A stretch of DNA of 11,483 nt, taken from assembly GCA_902494625.1 (NCBI GenBank), contig CABUUB010000058.1, positions 1-11,483 of the forward strand, written 5' to 3'. The stretch's first letter is position 1, and each line of letters starts with the position of its first letter. The position numbers and the translations under genes were made by a program. The DNA comes from an uncultured Collinsella sp. Its GTDB lineage: Bacteria > Actinomycetota > Coriobacteriia > Coriobacteriales > Coriobacteriaceae. Under the pieces are notes generated by a model, which did no database searches, was not told where the DNA came from, and was given only the letters and a program-made list of their open reading frames with translations. Below are positions 6,236-11,483 of the stretch, piece after piece.

Positions 6236-8419
6236 TTAGGACCAGAGGAAGTCGCTGCGGGTGACGGTGGCGCCGATGGCGAAGGGCATGCAGGCGATGA
6301 CCGGATACAGGTAGCGCATGTAGGTCGAGCCGTTGCACGGGCCAATCAGACACACGGCGAGCACGCCCAATAGCGGCACCCAGATTGCCAGCGCTCGCCA
6401 TGAATGACGACGCAGCAGGTAGACCACCACGGCGATCATGATCCACACATAGGTGGCCGAGCTCATGGTGAGCGAGATAAACGGGATGCGTTGTACTGCC
6501 ACGCGATACAGGTTGATCAGGTGGTCGCACCAGCGCACAACCTTGCTATCGACCGGATGGAAGTCGAAGTACTTGAGGTTGTCGGGGCGCGCCATGATCT
6601 CGGCACTACGCGCCGTGCTGTAGACCCAGGCATCGCGCGCGCTCGGATAAAAATAACCATAGTAGTTATTGATAAGCGCCGAGATATAGCACTCGGGATC
6701 CTTTTTGAACATCTGGGCCCACACCTCAAAATAGGCCTTGATGTCCTCCTGTGAGGCGTACTCATTAAAGCAGTTCTTGACGGCATCGGACTTGTCGGGG
6801 TTGTAGCGGCGGCCCAGGTTCTCGTACTTGAGCACGTGATCGATCACGGCACGCTCTTCGTCGGTCACCAAGCCGTCGCAAGGAGCCTCCACGATGGTGC
6901 CGTCCTCCTTAACCGTGGGGTTGACGCCCGAGTTGAGGCCGTCGTGCTTTTGGACAAAGCGCGCTGTCTGCTGGAACGGAATCGAGAGGATTTCGCGCTT
7001 GGAACCAGGCGTGATATCGTGCGCCGGCATAAAGACCTTGGTGAAGTACATATTAGAGGCAAGGCAGAGCGCGAGCACCGCGAGAACACCAACCCAGCGG
7101 AAACGCGGGATGGCGCCTGAAGGCGCAGCACCAGTCTGCTTGGCTGCACGACGAGCCACATGCACGTCCCATACGCAAAACGCCGCCGCGATTACGCATG
7201 CCGCCAGGGGAAACACCAGGCCTCCATTGCGCAAAAACGTGGAACCCATGGCAGCCAGCGCAAGCAACAGCCAGTCGTGGCGCGCAAAGAGCACGGGGGC
7301 TTTCTCGCCCGCTCGCTCGACATTGGCATCACGACGGGGCAGGCCACATGCGACGAGCTTGACGGTCTGTACCAGCAGCACCAAAAACGCGTCGGCAAAG
7401 AGCACGTCTTTGGTGAGCAACGCCGCGTAGTTAGAGAACATCGGCATAAACGCAAAGAACAGCAGGATCACACCGCGAACCGGCAGGCTCACGCCCAGTT
7501 TGCGCAGCGACGAAATGGAATAGGCCATGCAGGCAGCCGTGATGACAAATTGAGCACAGGTATAGATGATGAGGCCCGCGTTAGCGCTGTTGAACAGCGA
7601 AAGCCCCAGTTGAACGCACGAGCCGATAATGGCCGTGTGCACTACGGGATGATGCCCGTTGAGCAGCACGTTGGGGTTGAGTAGGCGCAGGTAGTCGCTC
7701 GTGCCGTTGGGATAGTTGAACCACTGGCGAATCTGCGCACCCGTATCTCCCATAAAAAGGCCGGGCAGCGAAGCGATGAGCGTGGGCGCCCAGGCGATCA
7801 TAAGCACCAGGAAGGGCCCGGCAAAGGGATGGACCGAGAGCACGGCGTGAGCCACGCGCCATATGCGGCCAAAGTGCGCCTCGGAAAACGGGATGCGCCG
7901 AGAGCTCAGCCAATCTAGACACTCAAAAGCCAGATAGAAGGCCACGATCGCTAGGAGCATCCAGCCCGCGCCGCCAATCCAGGCGCAGATGATGCGAGCC
8001 TTGTCGCCAAGGACAATCTCGGCCGAGTCGGTGAGGTCGTAGCTGCGGCCGAACACCATGCAGATGGCGAAGAACAGCGACGGCAGAATGATCGATGGAC
8101 GCCAGGTGTCGCCACGGCCAAAGAACACGTAGCGAAACGGCAAGGTGAGCAGGCAGGCAAGTGCAAGCAGCATGACCGCGTCGGTATGGCCGGCAAACGA
8201 GAGGAGCACCTCGTAGCACACGTACAGCATGCCCGAGGCTTTGGGGTCAATCGCCAAGACTGCGTTGCTCGACACCGGGGCGGGATCGATAGAAAACGCC
8301 GTGGTCGCCAACAGCGCGAGCAAAAATGCGATGAGCGTCTGCTTGGCGGGGTAGCGCTTAAACCAGACGATGCGGGCAGCGTCGCGCGCAGCCGTTGTGG
8401 AGAGGTCGGAATCCTTCAC
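6236..8419 (-). CDS. Large polytopic membrane protein, DUF6020-like
   Basis: A 727-residue protein with about a dozen membrane helices and no assigned reaction. The start is GTG at 8419 with GAAAGG 10 bases upstream. Helices run through about 25-460, then a soluble region of roughly 180 residues (about 462-640), then three more helices. Recognisable motifs: MGDTGAQIRQW at 223-233, GHHPVVHT at 255-262, TKDVLFA at 336-342, FLRNGG at 395-400, SIPFQQTARF at 479-488, and NGSTYMRYLYPV at 696-707. An early luminal acidic motif, a His-containing loop and a late soluble domain recall GT-C fold lipid-linked-sugar glycosyltransferases. I believe the family is DUF6020, from memory of such motifs. The gene stands alone between two hairpin elements. 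A glycosyltransferase role in the envelope is a hypothesis only. Confidence 0.8.
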   Translation of the reverse strand: MKDSDLSTTAARDAARIVWFKRYPAKQTLIAFLLALLATTAFSIDPAPVSSNAVLAIDPKASGMLYVCYEVLLSFAGHTDAVMLLALACLLTLPFRYVFFGRGDTWRPSIILPSLFFAICMVFGRSYDLTDSAEIVLGDKARIICAWIGGAGWMLLAIVAFYLAFECLDWLSSRRIPFSEAHFGRIWRVAHAVLSVHPFAGPFLVLMIAWAPTLIASLPGLFMGDTGAQIRQWFNYPNGTSDYLRLLNPNVLLNGHHPVVHTAIIGSCVQLGLSLFNSANAGLIIYTCAQFVITAACMAYSISSLRKLGVSLPVRGVILLFFAFMPMFSNYAALLTKDVLFADAFLVLLVQTVKLVACGLPRRDANVERAGEKAPVLFARHDWLLLALAAMGSTFLRNGGLVFPLAACVIAAAFCVWDVHVARRAAKQTGAAPSGAIPRFRWVGVLAVLALCLASNMYFTKVFMPAHDITPGSKREILSIPFQQTARFVQKHDGLNSGVNPTVKEDGTIVEAPCDGLVTDEERAVIDHVLKYENLGRRYNPDKSDAVKNCFNEYASQEDIKAYFEVWAQMFKKDPECYISALINNYYGYFYPSARDAWVYSTARSAEIMARPDNLKYFDFHPVDSKVVRWCDHLINLYRVAVQRIPFISLTMSSATYVWIMIAVVVYLLRRHSWRALAIWVPLLGVLAVCLIGPCNGSTYMRYLYPVIACMPFAIGATVTRSDFLWS

Positions 8420-8439
8420 AGTCCGAAAGCCTTTCTAGA

Positions 8440-8494
8440 AACCTGCCAAAAAGGGACAGGTTTATTTTGGCAGGTTTTATCTGGGGAAACGTTA
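8440..8494 (+). repeat. 55-base dispersed repeat, copy 2
   Basis: This copy reads on the plus strand and lies between lgt and the DUF6020 gene. It forms a perfect 13-bp hairpin: AAACCTGCCAAAA (8439-8451) with TTTTGGCAGGTTT (8465-8477), around a 13-base loop containing GGGACAGGTTTA. TTATCTGGGGAAACGTTA follows and is shared, with two changes, by copy 1 at 3570-3624. Orientation is opposite to the surrounding genes, unlike the other hairpins of this group. Confidence 0.8.
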
Positions 8495-8518
8495 CGGTTC
8501 TGTCATCGTTGCCCAGCG

Positions 8519-8555
8519 AACCACCACAAAGGTGCCTGTCTCCTTTGTGGTGGTT
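8519..8555 (-). repeat. Core-bearing hairpin overlapping the lgt stop codon, possible terminator
   Basis: A perfect 14-bp stem, AACCACCACAAAGG with CCTTTGTGGTGGTT, encloses a 9-base loop reading AGACAGGCA on the minus strand. The outer two bases of the stem are part of the lgt TAA stop (8554-8556). The loop and its edge, GGAGACAGGCACC, echo the GGGACAGG core of the 55-base repeat. The T run after it is short (TTCGC), so it would be a weak terminator. Confidence 0.65.
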
Positions 8556-9375
8556 AGGCGTCGAGGTAGATGCGCTGGGGTTGGTTGCGGCGACGAGCAA
8601 AGATGATGAGCGCCAGGCCCGCGATTACGAGCGGCAGGCTCAGCAGCTGACCCATGGTGATGACGCCACCAAGCAGATAGCCCAGCTGGGCATCGGGCAC
8701 GCGCACAAACTCAATGAGGAAGCGGACGATGCCGTAACCCATCACAAACACGCCCATAAACGTGCCCTGGGGCAGCAGCAGCTTTTTGCGGCTGAGCACC
8801 TGCAGAATGCAAAAGAGCACGATGCCCTCAAGAAATGCCTCATAGAGCTGGGAGGGGTGACGCGGCATATTGCCCGCGGTGCCGCCAAAGACCACGCCCC
8901 AGGGCAGATCGGTCGGCTTGCCCCACAGCTCGCCGTTCACGAAGTTGGCACAACGGCCCAGGCACAGGGCCAGCGGGGCGCCGATCACGGCAAGGTCGGC
9001 GATAGTCCATGCATCAAGCTTGTACATGCGGCACACGATGATGCCGCCCAAGATGCCGCCGACCAGGCCACCGTGGAAGCTCATGCCGCCCTCGTTGGTG
9101 GCAAAGATCTCGAGCGGGTGCGCCCAGTAGTAGCCGTCGCCGTAAAAGATGACGTAGAACAGGCGGGCGCCAATGATAAGGCCAAAGACCACGCCGACCA
9201 CGACACTCGTCAGGTCGTCAATCGTGATGTTAAAGCCCCAGCGACGCTGTGTGCGGTACATGACGACCGCCGTGAGCAGAGCGCCGACCACGTAGGCCAG
9301 GCCGTACCAGTAGATGGTGATGGGACCCGCCGAGATCGCGACAGGATCAAGCATATGGTAGAAGTCGTTGAGCAT
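8554..9375 (-). CDS. lgt: Prolipoprotein diacylglyceryl transferase Lgt
   Basis: Moves diacylglyceryl from phosphatidylglycerol to the lipobox cysteine of prolipoproteins, the first step of lipoprotein maturation, in the cytoplasmic membrane. The 273-residue length is normal. The ATG at 9375 is chosen because GGAGGG lies 5 bases upstream; an in-frame extension of 20 codons has no such site and covers a hairpin. Seven or so membrane helices are present. Signatures: YWYGLAYV at 22-29, SFHGGLVGG at 99-107 (H101), GRCANFVNGELWG at 140-152 (R141, N144, E149), HPSQLYEA at 173-180, and RFLIEFVR at 218-225, whose arginines correspond to the conserved basic residues of the E. coli enzyme. The C-terminus ends in a short basic tail, and the stop codon lies in a hairpin. 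Confidence 0.97.
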   Translation of the reverse strand: MLNDFYHMLDPVAISAGPITIYWYGLAYVVGALLTAVVMYRTQRRWGFNITIDDLTSVVVGVVFGLIIGARLFYVIFYGDGYYWAHPLEIFATNEGGMSFHGGLVGGILGGIIVCRMYKLDAWTIADLAVIGAPLALCLGRCANFVNGELWGKPTDLPWGVVFGGTAGNMPRHPSQLYEAFLEGIVLFCILQVLSRKKLLLPQGTFMGVFVMGYGIVRFLIEFVRVPDAQLGYLLGGVITMGQLLSLPLVIAGLALIIFARRRNQPQRIYLDA

Positions 9376-9402
9376 GTCGACCCTCCTACTCCCTACATAC
9401 AA

Positions 9403-9435
9403 ATGCGGCCACGGGCCTTGCGCTCGCAGCCGCAT
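9403..9435 (-). terminator. Possible terminator between the NifU gene and lgt
   Basis: A 7-bp stem (ATGCGGC with GCCGCAT) encloses a 19-base loop and is followed on the minus strand by TTGTATG. A second small hairpin, TGCGGA with TCCGCA (9454-9473), lies nearer the NifU stop. Neither has a strong T run. Confidence 0.38.
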
Positions 9436-9484
9436 ATTTGGGCGTAACGTCTATGCGGAGTATGCCGTCCGCAGCTTTCGCATC

Positions 9485-9763
9485 TTAGAACGGCGCGTAC
9501 TCGTCGTACAGGTCGTCGGTCTCGCCGGAGGCATTGACCTGCTCGACACGGGTAACACCGGGCACATGCTCCTTCAGGATGCGCTCAATACCCATGGACA
9601 GGGTCAGCGAGCTCATGGGGCAGCCGGCGCAAGCGCCCTGCAGCTCCAGTTTGACGACGCCCTCGTCGTCAACGCCCACATACTCCATATCGCCGCCGTC
9701 GGCCTGCAGGTTGGGGCGAATCTCTTCAAGAACCTTCTTAAGCAGCTCTTCGTTAACAGCCAC
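9485..9763 (-). CDS. NifU C-terminal-domain Fe-S scaffold protein
   Basis: A 92-residue free-standing NifU C-terminal domain (Nfu type), which assembles or carries a [4Fe-4S] cluster for delivery to target enzymes. The start is GTG at 9763 with AAAGGAG upstream. The family core is clear: RPNLQADGGDMEYVGVD at 16-32 and GACAGCPMSS at 43-52, with C45 and C48 as cluster ligands; two subunits would share one cluster. The C-terminal tail (NASGETDDLYDEYAPF) is short and acidic. No isc or suf genes are visible nearby, so it acts on clusters made elsewhere. A 16-base GC palindrome lies 22 bases before the start and might be an operator. Confidence 0.95.
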   Translation of the reverse strand: MAVNEELLKKVLEEIRPNLQADGGDMEYVGVDDEGVVKLELQGACAGCPMSSLTLSMGIERILKEHVPGVTRVEQVNASGETDDLYDEYAPF

Positions 9764-9785
9764 AGGGGCTCCTTTCTCACAATTA

Positions 9786-9801
9786 CGCGGGCGCGCCCGC
9801 G
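9786..9801. promoter_or_regulatory. 16-base perfect palindrome upstream of the NifU gene
   Basis: CGCGGGCGCGCCCGCG is fully self-complementary and lies between the start codon region and any upstream promoter. With no spacer it would be a poor RNA hairpin, so a binding site for a dimeric protein is more likely than a terminator. Which protein binds it, if any, is unknown. Confidence 0.35.
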
Positions 9802-9875
9802 GACAGGGGCTATGTTACTACAGCCATGTACCCGCTTAGGCGCCAGCCATGCGTGCGGACACGACTTTCACGAGC

Positions 9876-9910
9876 GGTCAATTTGGGACGGGTCTCTTTT
9901 GGCTGTTTTG
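9876..9910 (+). repeat. Decayed copy of the G-rich core element
   Basis: From 9885 on the plus strand, GGGACGGGTCTCTTTTGGCTG aligns without gaps to GGGACAGGTTTATTTTGGCAG of the repeat at 8453; over 26 bases, 20 match. The preceding GTCAATTTGGGA is also found at 11444-11455. The left arm needed to pair with TTTTGGC is missing, so it looks like a remnant. It lies in the gap after the deaminase gene, antisense to it. Confidence 0.35.
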
Positions 9911-9933
9911 CCGCCAGCTGGCGTTGCCACGCG

Positions 9934-10458
9934 CTACTGCTGAGCCTGCCCCTCGGTGCCGATGTGAACATCGACGATAACCTGGCGGTAGCTGATGCCA
10001 CAGGAGTCGAGGATGCGGCGGCTGATACGGCCGTCATCGGTGTCGGCGTACTTGTTGTCCAGGTAGACGACCTCGCCCACGCCCACCTGCGCCAGGATCT
10101 TGGCGCAGTCGTGGCACGGGAACAGCGTGACGTAGACCGTGGAACCCTCGAGGTCCTTGAGCGAGCCACGGTAGTTGAGCACGGCGTTGGCCTCGGCATG
10201 GACCACGTAGTTGTGCTTGTCCTGCAGCGGGTCGTCGCTCGTACCCCACGGGAAAAAATCATCGTTGAGCGCCGAGGGTGTACCGTTGTAGCCCACCGAA
10301 AGGATGCGGTGGTTGGTGCTGGCGATGCACGCACCAACCTGCGTGTTGGGGTCCTTGCTGCGGCGCTGCGCGGCAATGGCCACGCTCATAAAGAACTCGT
10401 CCCAGCTAATGACGTCCAGGCGCTTGCCTGACGAAGTTTGATGAAGATCGTCCGACAT
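9934..10458 (-). CDS. dCMP deaminase family protein
   Basis: A 174-residue zinc-dependent deaminase of the dCMP deaminase / ComEB group, which converts dCMP to dUMP as a source of dTMP. The start at 10458 has GGAGG 8 bases upstream; an ATG 12 codons earlier has none. The zinc site is complete: HAEANAV at 88-94 (H88 ligand, E90 proton shuttle) and PCHDCAK at 114-120 (C115, C118 ligands). NTQVGACI at 38-45 and GYNGTPSAL at 56-64 form the substrate side, and NKYADTDDGRISRRILDSCG is typical of the C-terminal part of this subgroup. Substrate is inferred from the family: a ComEB-like paralogue would look the same. An extended -10 box lies just upstream, so it may be transcribed apart from coaX. Confidence 0.93.
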   Translation of the reverse strand: MSDDLHQTSSGKRLDVISWDEFFMSVAIAAQRRSKDPNTQVGACIASTNHRILSVGYNGTPSALNDDFFPWGTSDDPLQDKHNYVVHAEANAVLNYRGSLKDLEGSTVYVTLFPCHDCAKILAQVGVGEVVYLDNKYADTDDGRISRRILDSCGISYRQVIVDVHIGTEGQAQQ

Positions 10459-10492
10459 GGCAGACACCTCCGTAATCGCAATAGTTTGATCC

Positions 10493-10501
10493 ATTGTAGC
10501 A
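10493..10501 (-). promoter_or_regulatory. Extended -10 promoter of the deaminase gene
   Basis: TGCTACAAT on the minus strand fits the extended -10 form TGnTATAAT with one change in the hexamer, 34 bases before the ATG at 10458. No good -35 box is visible, as is common for extended -10 promoters. Confidence 0.4.
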
Positions 10502-10509
10502 GGTGAAAG

Positions 10510-10540
10510 GTGGAGGCGTTTGTCCCACCGGCGCCCTCAC
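10510..10540 (-). repeat. Imperfect core-bearing hairpin just after the coaX stop
   Basis: On the minus strand GTGAGGGCG pairs with CGCCTCCAC at 7 of 9 positions plus one G-T pair. The 13-base loop reads CCGGTGGGACAAA and so carries the TGGGACA core. It starts 2 bases after the TAA stop (10543-10545). The pairing is weaker than in the other copies and there is no T run. Confidence 0.38.
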
Positions 10541-10542
10541 TT

Positions 10543-11394
10543 TTACACGCGGCGGGGCTTTTGGTTGATGCGGTAGAGCTCGGCGAGACCCCGCAGCGTC
10601 AGTGCGTCATCTACCGTCAGACTGTGGCCGACCAACGCCGCGAGCGCCTCGGCATCGTCGCCGGTAATGACGATGGGCACGCCATCCTCCCCCGCCGCCT
10701 TGGTCGAGCGCATCTCGGCAAGCACCATGTCGAGCATGCCGTCGATGCGGGCTACCTCGCCCAAGACCACGCCCGAGCGCATGGCCTCGCGCGTGTTGCG
10801 GCCGATTACATGCGTCGGTGCCGAGGGCTCGACCTGCGGCAGACGCGCTGCAGCGGCCGAAAGCGAGCGGGCGCCGAGCGCCAGACCCGGCGCGATGACG
10901 CCGCCCACAAAGGTACCGTGCGCGTCGATGACCTCGATATTGGTCGTCGTACCCAGGTCGATCACGATACAGGGAGAGCCGTAGACGGCGCGTGCCGCCA
11001 CGGCATCGGCGATGCGGTCGGGGCCGATCTCGGCCGGATCGTCGTAGTGCACGGGCATGCCGGTCTTGAGGCCCGGCCCCACGGTGAGCACGCGCCCCGT
11101 ACAAGTGCGGGAAAGCGCCGTCTTCCACGGGCGCTCGAGCGCCGGCACCACGCAGCTCAGCACTGCGGCCGTGGTATCGAGCGCACCCGGCATGCCCGCA
11201 TCGGCCGCCAGTGCGGCCATGACCTGCACGAGACGCATGCGCGCCTCGTCTGCTGTGATGCTCGACGGCGTGGTGATCTCGCACGTCGCAAGCGGGCATT
11301 CCTGCGCCGCGGCCGAATCCTCTGCAAACAGGCCAAAGCGAATGAACGTGTTACCCACGTCGACCGTCAATATATATGCGCACCCATTAAGCAT
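10543..11394 (-). CDS. coaX: Type III pantothenate kinase CoaX
   Basis: Phosphorylates pantothenate with ATP, the first step of coenzyme A synthesis; the type III enzyme is an ASKHA-fold dimer that needs a monovalent cation and is not inhibited by CoA. The 283-residue length is slightly above the usual 250-260. The ATG at 11394 has AAAGGAG upstream; a start 18 codons earlier lacks one. Signatures: LTVDVGNTFIRFGLF at 9-23 (D12, phosphate-binding loop), GPDRIADAVAA at 124-134, VIDLGTTTNIEVID at 144-157, FVGGVIAPGL at 162-171. Two motifs drift from consensus: GTTTNIE where GTATTFD is usual, and VITGDDAE where ITGG is usual. No other CoA gene is nearby. The overall match is strong and I expect an active enzyme. 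Confidence 0.95.
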   Translation of the reverse strand: MLNGCAYILTVDVGNTFIRFGLFAEDSAAAQECPLATCEITTPSSITADEARMRLVQVMAALAADAGMPGALDTTAAVLSCVVPALERPWKTALSRTCTGRVLTVGPGLKTGMPVHYDDPAEIGPDRIADAVAARAVYGSPCIVIDLGTTTNIEVIDAHGTFVGGVIAPGLALGARSLSAAAARLPQVEPSAPTHVIGRNTREAMRSGVVLGEVARIDGMLDMVLAEMRSTKAAGEDGVPIVITGDDAEALAALVGHSLTVDDALTLRGLAELYRINQKPRRV

Positions 11395-11421
11395 CGTCGG
11401 CGCTCCTTTCGTCTGCCCAGC

Positions 11422-11448
11422 AGTATATCCCGTAGGCAAGGCAGTCAA
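11422..11448 (-). promoter_or_regulatory. Candidate coaX promoter
   Basis: TTGACT (11443-11448) and TATACT (11422-11427) on the minus strand, spaced by 15 bases, lie 28 bases before the coaX start. Both boxes are close to consensus though the spacer is short. The -35 box is supplied by the end of the repeat arm TCAATTTGGGATGA. Confidence 0.42.
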
Positions 11449-11483
11449 TTTGGGATGATTATTCTGGGACGGGGATTAAAAAA
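11444..11483 (+). repeat. Core-bearing element cut by the window edge
   Basis: GTCAATTTGGGATGATTATT is followed by CTGGGACGGGGATTAAAAAA, which contains the GGGACGGGG core. GTCAATTTGGGA recurs at 9877-9888. By analogy with the other hairpins, TCAATTTGGGATGA would be the left stem, and its reverse complement should follow just beyond the edge. Confidence 0.4.

Noticed and set aside
8395..9447. A 350-codon plus-strand frame opposite lgt
   Set aside because: It begins inside the hairpin repeats and then runs antisense to an unmistakable lgt; the product has no recognisable fold.

Overview
The window is about 11.5 kb of GC-rich bacterial chromosome carrying twelve protein genes, all on the minus strand, with short gaps (longest about 207 bases) and no RNA gene, insertion sequence, phage gene or CRISPR array that I can see. 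The gene set suggests a Gram-positive actinobacterium of the Coriobacteriia, Collinsella-like: an AmaP / DUF2273 / Asp23 envelope operon, a YitT-type membrane protein, Lgt, type III pantothenate kinase, frequent GTG starts and strong AGGAGG ribosome sites. The lineage call is inference from gene content and base composition, not from a search.

In transcription order (high to low coordinates): coaX (10543-11394), a dCMP-deaminase-like enzyme (9934-10458), a NifU-type Fe-S scaffold protein (9485-9763), lgt (8554-9375), a 727-residue polytopic membrane protein of the DUF6020 kind (6236-8419), a YebC/PmpR protein (5265-6071), the three-gene amaP / DUF2273 / asp23 operon (5098 down to 3623), a YitT-family protein (2393-3415), and two zinc-ribbon membrane proteins (888-2243 and 87-704). 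Most genes look like separate transcription units ended by hairpins. The tight exception is the Asp23 operon, where the second gene starts inside the stop of the first (GTGAGTGA).

The metabolism here is housekeeping: coenzyme A synthesis, deoxynucleotide supply, Fe-S assembly, lipoprotein maturation. The second half leans to the cell envelope: an Asp23 system with its membrane anchor, and zinc-ribbon membrane proteins of unknown role.

The most unusual content lies between the genes. Several hairpins share a G-rich loop core (GGGACAGG, GGGGTCAGG, GGAGACAGG, TGGGACAA) but have different stem sequences, and four of them start at or within a few bases of a TAA stop codon (asp23, DUF6020, lgt, coaX). 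Two copies, 3570-3624 and 8440-8494, match at 50 of 55 positions in opposite orientation, including 18 bases beyond the hairpin, so at least these behave as a dispersed repeat and not only as terminators. A further copy runs off the right edge of the window and a decayed one lies near 9885. This conserved-loop, variable-stem family is the best candidate here for something undescribed.
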